From JAIXWP01 sp041391745 (lineage in GTDB: Bacteria; Bacteroidota; Bacteroidia; Flavobacteriales_D; Sanyastnellaceae), in assembly GCA_041391745.1 (NCBI GenBank), contig JAWKNK010000003.1, positions 186,001 through 250,000 of the forward strand: a stretch of DNA of 64,000 nucleotides. The letters are read 5' to 3'. The position numbers and the translations under genes were made by a program. Each line of letters begins with the position of its first letter. The first letter of the stretch is position 1. The notes under the pieces are model-generated. The model was not told the origin of the DNA. It ran no database searches and worked only from the letters and a program-made list of their open reading frames with translations. This document shows, one piece after another, positions 25,639-34,000 of this stretch.

Positions 25639-25935
25639 TTATTTCTTGATTTTACCTTCGTCGTCGTTCTCATCGTCCTCATCGTCTGTGATGGTAGCAC
25701 CATCATCATCGTTTTCATCGTCTTCGTCATCTACGATTGGAGCGCCTCCACCTGATGCTAATGAGCTAGGATCAGTACCATTGTCTCCGTCTGGAACAAT
25801 ACCAGTATCAGAGCCTGCCATCTTCTCAAAGCCGTGTGTAACGGGGCCTTGAAGCAATTCCTCATCTTTAGTACAAGATGCAAGAACTACCACGAGTGCA
25901 AGAATAAATGATATGTTTTTGATCAACTTTAACAT
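25639..25935 (-). CDS. Small acidic lipoprotein with internal repeat
   Basis: A 98-residue protein with lipoprotein signal KNISFILALVVVLASC (lipobox LASC, Cys21) and an extremely acidic mature part. An 11-residue unit DDEDDENDD(D/E)G occurs twice near the C-terminus, preceded by a Ser/Gly-rich linker, and the protein ends GKIKK. No known domain is visible. The acidic repeats may bind divalent cations or simply keep the chain extended (inference). It has its own promoter (TATCTTTG at 25958-25965) and terminator, so it is monocistronic. It probably sits in the outer membrane. Confidence 0.7.
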   Translation of the reverse strand: MLKLIKNISFILALVVVLASCTKDEELLQGPVTHGFEKMAGSDTGIVPDGDNGTDPSSLASGGGAPIVDDEDDENDDDGATITDDEDDENDDEGKIKK

Positions 25936-25957
25936 GGTTTTTTCACGAAGTCACTAA

Positions 25958-25965
25958 CAAAGATA
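25958..25965 (-). promoter_or_regulatory. Promoter for the acidic lipoprotein (TATCTTTG, with TTG about 19 bp upstream)
   Basis: On the minus strand an exact TAnnTTTG box is preceded by TTG with a 19-bp spacer, matching the Bacteroidota -33/-7 layout. The ATG is 22 nt downstream. Confidence 0.65.
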
Positions 25966-25995
25966 CGTAATCCTTTGACTTATACAACACTTATA

Positions 25996-28986
25996 TCAAA
26001 AAAGTTCGTGAAAATTAACTGGAATAATAATTTCCACTTTAGTACCCTTCACCGAACCATCCTCATTGTAAACCTGCTGAGGACCAATTAATTCAATCCT
26101 GTCTGGGGTCAATTTTTTTATCAGGTCTATCCTACTTTTTGTAATGCTCATTCCCTTCGAAATATGGCTGTCAGTATCCACTTTCGACTTCAATGAGTTT
26201 TCAATACCCACTCCATCATCTTCCACTACCATGTGCAACGAACCTTCCTTTTGCCAAATATTGACTTCTACCTTTCCGGGAGTTTCTTTCGGAAGCAATC
26301 CATGCCAAATGGAATTTTCCAAAAATGGCTGAAGCAACATCGCGGGAACCTTCACAGCATCTTGTGATACTTCTGAAGAGATGTGAATAGCGTACTCAAA
26401 CTTATCCTTGAAGCGCATGTGCTCTAATTTGAGATAAAGCTCTAAGCGCTCCATTTCTTCTCTCAATGGCGTCAACGTTTCTTGACTGCTATCCAAATTC
26501 TTTCGAATCAACCTCGCAAAATCACTGAGATATCTATTTGCAGCCATCCGATCTTGACGGTTGATGTAGTACTGAATACTATTCAACGCATTGAAAATAA
26601 AATGGCGGTTCATATTCGAATTGAGCGATTGTTGCTCGAGCGTCAACATACGTGAACGCATTTCCAATCGCTCTCTTTCAAATCGCGCTTTCAACACTCT
26701 TCTTCTCACATACAATATCATGCTTAGTAGGCCCACTGCGGCAGCCACTTCAAGCAATATAAACCACCAAGTGAGCCAAAAAGGAGGGTTGATGGAAAAG
26801 CGAAAAACAGCGGGTTCGCTAAATACTCCAAATCGATTTACGGCGCGCACTTTAAACCTGTATTCCCTATAGGGAAGATTGCTATAAGTAATGAAATTCG
26901 ATTTGGTAAGCGCTTGCCAATCCTCATCAAACCCTTCTAGCAAAAACTGATAGCGAATGTCCGCTGGATAGGTGGTACTTATTCCCGTAAACTGAAATGT
27001 AAAGTGATTGTTTTTATAGCCCACATTTAAGTCCACGGGCAATCCACTTGCACTATCCACAACAGCTTTGAATTTTGACCAATCCGGATTTAAAAAGTTC
27101 AACTGCACACTTGTAATCACAATTTTAGGAGGCGTGCGCTCGTCGCGCTCTTTGAGTCTTAGAAGATCAAGCGCCATCACTCCTTCTGCAGTTCCAAACC
27201 ACATCTTTTCATTTTCATCCACAAAAACTGCGTTGAGGTTTGTTTCCAAACTCAAAAGTCCATCTTCTAAGCCGTAGTGACGTTTAATCATGGACTTCTC
27301 CTTAGTGCGCTCACCCACTTCCAGACTGTACAGTCCATTGTTTGTTCCCAACCATAAAAATCCATTGTGGTATTTGAGGAAATTCACAGAGTTGGAACCG
27401 CCCGCTTCATCCACATCCATTGATGTGAAGCCCGTTCCGTTGTACAATGCCAATCCATTTTGAGTACCAATCCATACTCGATTTTGAGGATCGACTTCCA
27501 CACAATAAATTGTTTTGTCTGGCAATCCTTGTTCTTCGCCAAATGACTCGAACTCCGTTTTTGTCATTTTAAAAACACCCGTGCGCGTCGCCAACCAAAT
27601 ATTTCCTGCTCGGTCTTCCTTAATATTTCTAATTCGCGTTTCGGGATACCCACGAATATTTTTAATCGTTCGTATCTCGCCATTTTTATAATAACATAAC
27701 CCTTTTGCTGTGCCGATCAACAAACGGTCTTGACTATCGAAATACAGACTTAAAATGATAGGATCAGGCAAGCTGTCTTCTTCAATAATTTCTTTAAACT
27801 TATTGTTTTCGAATTTGAATAATCCGATTGGACTACCAAACCACATCGTTCCGTTTTTATCTCTCAAGCTCGTCCAAACCCTGTCGTTGCCAGAGGAGCT
27901 ATTTAAAGAATAATGGACAATGGTATCTTTTCGTAATTCACAAACTCCTTGATCGAAAGTGGAGAACCAAATTTTACCTGATGCATCCGTAGTAATCGAC
28001 ATTACAGCGTCGCTACTGAGCCCGTCTGCTTTGGTGTATGCAAAAAAAGTACGGCCCGTAAATCGCAACAACCCACTGCCATAAGTACCCAGCCAAATGT
28101 TGCCTTCGTTGTCACAAAGAATGTCTCGAATATCTGGTGTTCGAAGTCCATTATTTTGATCAAAATAAGTTGTATTTCCTTTTTCAAAAAGATAAAATCC
28201 GAATCGCGAAGAGAGCCAATAATTTCCTTTATTGTCTGGAGTGATTCCTGTTATTGTAGCCGCTTCGAGTCCGATGTCTTCACCGTGAATTTTTACATTC
28301 CCATTTTTATCTAAACTCATCAAACCCGCGCCCTTCGTGGCTAGCCAGAGAGTTCCTTCTCCATCAATCTCTGCATCAAAAAAATTGATCTCGCTGTTTT
28401 CTGGATCATAAAATCTTGTTATCCCTTGATTGACCCATTTAAATATTCGTTCTTTCGTTATGATCAAAAAACCGCCGTCAGCACTTTTTACAAATGCTTT
28501 GATATGTGATGTAAATGGCTCACTTTTATCAATAGGATAAGTGAGTTCTCCATTCTTTTCCAAAAAACAAATTCCGTTTTCTGTTCCTATCCAAATCCTC
28601 CCTGTCTCATCTGCAAACATTGCATTTACTGCACTTTCCGAAAGATCATTTTCGAATGCAATGCTCTCCACTTTGTTTGAAAAAATTCTGCTGATGCTAC
28701 CTGAAGAACCGGCAAGCATTACTCCACTTTCCAATTCTAAAAATGCGCTGATTTGATTGTTGAGCAATCCATCTTGTCGGTTAAAACTCTCAAAGTTCTT
28801 TCCATCAAATTTTGAAATTCCACCGAGTGTTCCAATCCAGATAAAGCCATTTTTATCTTGATAAAGCGTTCGAACTTGTGATTGTGTGAGTCCTTCTTTT
28901 AAGCTGTATTGAATAAACGAATAGCGCTGTCCAAACAAGGAAACGGACAAGAGCAATAGGAAAAAGGATAGCGCAATTTTTCTCAT
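25996..28986 (-). CDS. Two-component beta-propeller sensor with LytS-type histidine kinase
   Basis: A 996-residue sensor. It has a signal peptide (MRKIALSFFLLLLSVSLFGQ) and a periplasmic region of about 14 Reg_prop propeller repeats (about 20-620), e.g. YQDKNGFIWIGTLGGISKFD and DNEGNIWLGTYGSGLLRF. A Y_Y_Y domain (about 640-730; YQFLLEGFDEDWQALTKSNF), a membrane helix (WWFILLEVAAAVGLLSMILYV, about 740-760), a short coiled coil, and a His_kinase/HATPase (NRHFIFNALNSIQ, His795; FLENSIWHG; VVEDDGVGI) follow. Unlike polysaccharide-utilisation hybrid regulators it lacks its own receiver and HTH. The LytTR regulator just upstream (6-bp gap) supplies these. The ligand is unknown; no glycan-degradation genes are nearby. 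Confidence 0.92.
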   Translation of the reverse strand: MRKIALSFFLLLLSVSLFGQRYSFIQYSLKEGLTQSQVRTLYQDKNGFIWIGTLGGISKFDGKNFESFNRQDGLLNNQISAFLELESGVMLAGSSGSISRIFSNKVESIAFENDLSESAVNAMFADETGRIWIGTENGICFLEKNGELTYPIDKSEPFTSHIKAFVKSADGGFLIITKERIFKWVNQGITRFYDPENSEINFFDAEIDGEGTLWLATKGAGLMSLDKNGNVKIHGEDIGLEAATITGITPDNKGNYWLSSRFGFYLFEKGNTTYFDQNNGLRTPDIRDILCDNEGNIWLGTYGSGLLRFTGRTFFAYTKADGLSSDAVMSITTDASGKIWFSTFDQGVCELRKDTIVHYSLNSSSGNDRVWTSLRDKNGTMWFGSPIGLFKFENNKFKEIIEEDSLPDPIILSLYFDSQDRLLIGTAKGLCYYKNGEIRTIKNIRGYPETRIRNIKEDRAGNIWLATRTGVFKMTKTEFESFGEEQGLPDKTIYCVEVDPQNRVWIGTQNGLALYNGTGFTSMDVDEAGGSNSVNFLKYHNGFLWLGTNNGLYSLEVGERTKEKSMIKRHYGLEDGLLSLETNLNAVFVDENEKMWFGTAEGVMALDLLRLKERDERTPPKIVITSVQLNFLNPDWSKFKAVVDSASGLPVDLNVGYKNNHFTFQFTGISTTYPADIRYQFLLEGFDEDWQALTKSNFITYSNLPYREYRFKVRAVNRFGVFSEPAVFRFSINPPFWLTWWFILLEVAAAVGLLSMILYVRRRVLKARFERERLEMRSRMLTLEQQSLNSNMNRHFIFNALNSIQYYINRQDRMAANRYLSDFARLIRKNLDSSQETLTPLREEMERLELYLKLEHMRFKDKFEYAIHISSEVSQDAVKVPAMLLQPFLENSIWHGLLPKETPGKVEVNIWQKEGSLHMVVEDDGVGIENSLKSKVDTDSHISKGMSITKSRIDLIKKLTPDRIELIGPQQVYNEDGSVKGTKVEIIIPVNFHELF

Positions 28987-28992
28987 CTAGGA

Positions 28993-29766
28993 CTAACCAA
29001 GATTTTCAATTTTATCTAAAAACTCTTGCAGCTTTCTGCGCGCCACGGGCACTTGAGTACCGTCGCTCAATACTGCAATTAATCCTTCTGTTCTCAAAAA
29101 CTCTTTGAGGTGATGAGCAATATTGATGATGTGCGACTTGTGTACTCTGAAAAACATGTTAGGATCAAGTCGGTCTTCAAAAGCTTTGATGCTTCTGCTG
29201 CTCATGTATTTTTTGCCACCTCCGAGATAAATCATGGTGTAATTTTCCATGGCTTCAAGGTGGATGATGTCTGTGTTTTTTACTATTGCTAAGCCGTCTT
29301 TGGTGGGTACAACAGTTTTCTCCACGCTATTCGTCAGTACAATGTCTTGTAGCACCTTGCTCAGACGATCATCGTCAATCTTATTGTTTTTTTTTAATTG
29401 AACATTTTCAGATGCCTTTGCCACAGCGCGTTGTAGCTCTTCGATATCAATCGGCTTTTCTAGATAGTCGATGGCACTTTCTTTAATTGCGCGCAAAGCA
29501 TGTTCGCGAAATGCCGTGGTGAAAATGACTTGAAAACGTCGATCAGACATGCTTTCTAAAAAAGAAAAGCCGTCTTCGCCAGGCATCATGATGTCTAAGA
29601 ATACGACATCTGGATTGGTGTCTTCTACGAGTTGACGTGCCTCTTTTGCGCCACCTGCAACTCCAGCTACTTCCACTTCAGGACAAAAATCTTCTAGAAG
29701 CATTTTCAAGTTTTCTCTTGCAAATTCTTCATCATCAATGATTAATGCCGTCAGTTTTTTACTCAT
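28993..29766 (-). CDS. LytTR-family response regulator
   Basis: A 257-residue regulator. The receiver has IIDDEEFARENLKMLL (Asp11-Asp12), phospho-acceptor Asp58 in VVFLDIMMPGEDG, FTTAFREHALRAIK and Lys in YLEKPID. The LytTR DNA-binding domain is at about 150-257 (LAIVKNTDIIHLEAMENYTM, FFRVHKSHIINIAHHLKEFL). It is the first gene of the operon with the propeller kinase. Divergent gpsA starts 68 bp away, and the gap holds a 7-bp inverted repeat (29770-29795) that could be an autoregulatory site. Confidence 0.93.
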   Translation of the reverse strand: MSKKLTALIIDDEEFARENLKMLLEDFCPEVEVAGVAGGAKEARQLVEDTNPDVVFLDIMMPGEDGFSFLESMSDRRFQVIFTTAFREHALRAIKESAIDYLEKPIDIEELQRAVAKASENVQLKKNNKIDDDRLSKVLQDIVLTNSVEKTVVPTKDGLAIVKNTDIIHLEAMENYTMIYLGGGKKYMSSRSIKAFEDRLDPNMFFRVHKSHIINIAHHLKEFLRTEGLIAVLSDGTQVPVARRKLQEFLDKIENLG

Positions 29767-29769
29767 GCC

Positions 29770-29795
29770 TTAACGTTTGGCGCAAGATACGTTAA
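29770..29795. promoter_or_regulatory. Inverted repeat TTAACGT-(12)-ACGTTAA between divergent genes
   Basis: Perfect 7-bp arms at 29770-29776 and 29789-29795 in the divergent gap between the LytTR regulator start (29766) and gpsA (29835). The location suggests an operator for one or both genes; no binding protein can be named. Confidence 0.4.
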
Positions 29796-29818
29796 AATGA
29801 ATCTTAAAAAGAATTGAG

Positions 29819-29826
29819 TAAGTTTG
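29819..29826 (+). promoter_or_regulatory. Candidate -7 box (TAAGTTTG) for gpsA
   Basis: Exact TAnnTTTG, 8 nt before the ATG at 29835, predicting a 5' UTR of only a few bases. Confidence 0.45.
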
Positions 29827-29834
29827 CGGCTGTT

Positions 29835-30833
29835 ATGAGTACACAACCCACTATAGGCGTTTTGGGTGGTGGTAGCTGGGCTACTGCGATCGTAAAATTG
29901 CTTACCAATAATGCATCAAAAGTTCATTGGTGGATGCGCAGTTCTTCGGCTATTGATCACATCAAACAATACGGCCACAACCCGCATTATATCCAGAGCA
30001 TCGAGTTTGATACGAGCAAGCTTGTTGTGACCAATGATTTGCAACAAGTGATTGATGCATGTGACTATTTAGTGGTGGCGATTCCTTCGGCATTCTTGCA
30101 CGATACTTTTGACCAATTGAAGCCCGTTGGACTTGAAAAGAAAGTGATTTTTTCGGCGATTAAAGGTATCATCAACGAGTTTGACGCTATTCCTGCAAGG
30201 TATTTTCACAAGAACCTGAACGTGCCTTATGAAAACATTGGTATCGTGTGTGGGCCTTGTCATGCCGAAGAGGTAGCACTCGAAAAACTCTCGTACCTCA
30301 CCATTGGCTGCCTTGATTTGGCAAAGGCGGAAGAGGTGAGCAAATTGTTGGCTTGTCGTTTCATTAAAACCACCACTACCGAAGACGTATTTGGTGCGGA
30401 ACTGGCGGCTATTCTCAAAAACGTGTACGCAGTGGCCGCTGGTATTTGCCATGGCTTGGGCTATGGTGATAATTTTCAAGCGGTGCTTATCAGCAGCGCC
30501 GCACGTGAGATCGAACGCTTTTTAGATGCTGTTCATGAAACGCATCGCGATGTGAAAAGTAGCGCTTATTTGGGCGACTTGCTCGTAACAGCATATTCAC
30601 CTTATTCTCGAAACCGTACATTCGGTACTATGGTTGGAAAGGGGTACAGTGTAAAATGGGCCACTATCGAAATGAACATGGTAGCCGAGGGGTATTATGC
30701 TGCTCGGGGAATTCATGAAATCAATAAGAAGTTTCAGGCCGATATTCCTATTGCCGACGCGGTTTACCGCATTCTTTACGAGAAAATTTCTCCAATGATG
30801 GAGATGCGCATTTTGACCGATAAACTCAGTTAA
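29835..30833 (+). CDS. gpsA: NAD(P)H-dependent glycerol-3-phosphate dehydrogenase
   Basis: GpsA reduces dihydroxyacetone phosphate to sn-glycerol 3-phosphate, the backbone for phospholipids (cytoplasmic). The protein has 332 residues. Its Rossmann motif is TIGVLGGGSWATAIVKLL at the N-terminus; VVAIPSAFL, FSAIKGI and CGPCHAEEVA (for the usual SGPSFAxEV) follow. The catalytic-lysine region is AAILKNVYAVAAGICHGLGYGDN, and the C-terminal domain contains GDLLVTAYSPYSRNRTFG. The ATG at 29835 is chosen; an in-frame TTG seven codons upstream would place the -7 box inside the gene. Transcribed divergently from the LytTR/propeller kinase operon. Confidence 0.94.
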   Translation: MSTQPTIGVLGGGSWATAIVKLLTNNASKVHWWMRSSSAIDHIKQYGHNPHYIQSIEFDTSKLVVTNDLQQVIDACDYLVVAIPSAFLHDTFDQLKPVGLEKKVIFSAIKGIINEFDAIPARYFHKNLNVPYENIGIVCGPCHAEEVALEKLSYLTIGCLDLAKAEEVSKLLACRFIKTTTTEDVFGAELAAILKNVYAVAAGICHGLGYGDNFQAVLISSAAREIERFLDAVHETHRDVKSSAYLGDLLVTAYSPYSRNRTFGTMVGKGYSVKWATIEMNMVAEGYYAARGIHEINKKFQADIPIADAVYRILYEKISPMMEMRILTDKLS

Positions 30834-31052
30834 GGGTCAAAATTTCGAATTTCAAGAAGTCGACAGATTTTTTTATTTACATGTTTTATGTTTGTGTCTC
30901 ACGAAGGCAATCCTTTGTGAAACTGAACAACTCTTTATGTGTATTTTACAACTGCCCTCTTATGGCAGTTGAGGTTAGAATTTCATTCGGGTAATCGTTT
31001 CCCTGTTCGAATAAACGAGGCTTAAACTTTTTAAACTAAAAACTTTTACGTA
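30834..31052 (+). promoter_or_regulatory. Structured leader and promoter upstream of the 1531-residue secreted protein
   Basis: This 219-bp gap holds an exact -7 box TATGTTTG (30887-30894). Two stem-loops follow in the predicted 5' UTR: 30899-30920 (9-bp stem TCACGAAGG/CCTTTGTGA, one G-U, loop CAAT) and 30949-30971 (perfect 8-bp stem CAACTGCC/GGCAGTTG, 7-nt loop). Neither is followed by a T-run, so they are not typical terminators. The predicted leader is about 155 nt, long for this window. Confidence 0.5.
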
Positions 31053-34000
31053 ATGAAAAAGCTATCTATGGCTATCCTATTAGGTATAGTCTTTCCGTGC
31101 TTGACATTGGCACAAAATCTCACAATGTATTCCGAACTCACAGACAAGTACTGGCAGTATCGTGATCGTTTTAAAAAACACTTTATTAAAATTGGGTTGG
31201 ATCAAGGCGAGAGCATCCCTGCTTCGGCGTGGCGAGTCAATTGGGCACACGCTGCCGACCATACCAATAGCGCCCTCTATTGGACGGATGCTACTATTTA
31301 TCTCGGGCATTATTTGCAAGTTCTCGCCACTGAGTACAAACTGCTTTCGTCTCGTGGATTGAGTACTGAGAAAACAGAAAATGAAATCTATTTTGCTGTG
31401 CGCGCTTTGAATCGGTTAGATCAACAAGCAGAACCCTTTCTCTATGGTACAGATGAAAACATCAATGGATTGCTATTGAGAGATGATGTGCCTGCTAACT
31501 TCCACGAGCATTTCAAAAATGCCTACAGCCCTGTGTTCAATACGACAAGTGAGCTGGAGTATACCCACAGCGATTATGCCCCGCTACATGTGTATTCCGA
31601 CCAAGGGGAATTGGGTACCAATCAGAGTTACAACCCAAATAATGTTCAGAGCTTAGATCAATTGGTGGACATTTTTACAGGAGCGTACCTGCTCTATAAG
31701 TTGGTGCCCAACATAGGATTACAGCCGCCTGGACAAGAAGTAATTCAGCTGCATCCGTACATCACCAATATTATTGGGAGAATTTACGCTCGTTTAGAAA
31801 ACCAAGGGTACGTAATTCACGAGTTCGATAATCAAGACCCGGTTTCTAGGGGTGCCTATTGTTGGTATGGAGCGCCCATGTTTAAGCATATAGCTAGAGA
31901 AATGTTAGGTGGGTACGAAGGCTATGCGGACTTTATTCAGGGCATGTATCAAATTTCTCAAGAAGAGGCAGAAGACATGGCTTGGGATCATGGAGTGGAC
32001 GTTTTATATCCCATGAATAATCCAACCATATCACATGATACATTTCAAGCACAATGGGAAATGCTTGAAAACACAAACTTACCAATGAGTAACAATGGAT
32101 TTTGTATTGATACTGAAATTTTCGGAGGTCTATTCTCAAGTATTACGGACTTCGTGATGAATGAAATTTTGGACAATTGGAATGTGAATTACAACTCTAG
32201 TAACATGGAATTATGTCTGCTTCCTGGAACGATGAATGAAGATAATCTTCATATAATGTTTCAGTTGGCATTGCTCAATCAAACTTGGAGCCCTGCATAT
32301 CTCGGCTCCAATGCTACGCTACCAGAAAATGGATTTTATTGGTACCCACTTCTCTACGAAGTAATGCATGGTGTGGGGCAGGACCAAAATTATAATAATG
32401 AGAATTTCTACCTAGAAATGCTTTCTTACGCGCCATGCGAAGGTCCATGGAGCGATCCAAACTATGAATACTTCGGGCAAGAGACCGCCCAAGCACCTGA
32501 TGGATGGGCTAGTCAAAATAGGTTGTTTCATCCAGACAATGCATACACAGGACCAGAAGACCCGTCTTTTAGAGGTGAGTATAGTGGAATCGATTACATG
32601 CTTTATCACAACCTCGTGCAACTTGTTTATGGGACCGAACAAACATTCGGTTTGGAAAAAACTTGTGCCTGTGCAAGCCAGCTCGTTGATGACGAAATCG
32701 TTGATTATAACGTCACTTCTGAACCAGCATTTGACGACTATTCATCTAAAGGAATTTCTATTCCTGACTATTTGTCGCACAACACAACTTTCGAAAATTG
32801 TTCTGTTCAATTGATGAATGACCTGGTTATTTGCAGACCCTACGAAGGAGCCACAACAGAGATTATATTTCAGTCAGGAGCTCAACTCAACATAGCTGAG
32901 GGAGTGAAAGTGGTTGTTAAAAATGGCTGCACGTTAACATTAGATAATTCACTCCTCACGTTCAATGGAATGACATTCAATGAGGATTTAAATTCTCTTA
33001 TTCATGTTGAAGAAGGTGCGTTGCTTCAAGTGATTAATGGCACCGTGGTGGATGTGGCAACACCGCATACATCAGGATTTTTTATTCAAGGAGATATGCA
33101 TCTTATAAATTCTGCGCTCTCCCTTTCTGATGAATCTGCAAGAACTCAACTCTTCGCAAGCGAGGGGGGTACCGTGAACATCTACTCGTCAAACTACTCT
33201 CAAAGTTACCTTGGAAAACTTGACGTAATCGCCGCGGATGACGGGTCTATTCTCATGGACAATTTGAATTGGAACCTGAGAGGTGGGTATTGGTCTGGTC
33301 GTAACAGTGGTGCAATTGACGTGATGAATTCTACAATGAATTATGAGGATGTGGAACTTGATTTTGATTCAAATACTTACATCTCATTTGAAACCTCAGC
33401 TATTGAGTTTGATCAATCTATGGCTGAATTTAATGATGGAGCTCTTTTAGAAACTATTGAATCTACTTTCAAGCTTTCAGGAAACACACACTTCCTTTTC
33501 AACATTCACGACGACAACCCGTCTCGATGGACCTATGATCATAGTGCGCTTTGGTTGAATGGCAACAACTCTAAAGTAGCATTGAATGGCGGCATACTTC
33601 ATGTAACCCAAGGGTCTATTTTCAAACCTTTATTTGATGATGTGAGTGGATTCATTGAAATTGGAAATCAACTTGATCATGAAGTAGAATTGGAACCTGG
33701 TAGCCAAATGTGGTTGGAAGGAGCCGGGCAGGACGACCTGATTTTAAAAGTTGTAAATAACGGCAACCTCTGGATTGAGCAGAGCCAAGCTGTGCTAACC
33801 ATTCGCAACGGTTTCGTGAACATGGGCAACAACGGCCATGTGTGGACAGCTAGTGCATTCAATGCCAACAACGTGAAATTTTCTGATGAATACACCGAGG
33901 ATTCCAGCGCCGATGTGGCGGTTTGGTTTAAGCCGGCAAACATTAGCAACTGCCTATTTACTGGAAGCGGATATAAGGGAGTTCAAAATAACTCGATGTT

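Noticed and set aside
25646..25852. Serine-rich plus-strand reading frame
   Set aside because: Shadow of the polyacidic repeat in the lipoprotein gene on the other strand.
30949..30971. Terminator for gpsA
   Set aside because: Perfect stem but no following T-run, and it lies downstream of a promoter box, so a leader structure is more likely.
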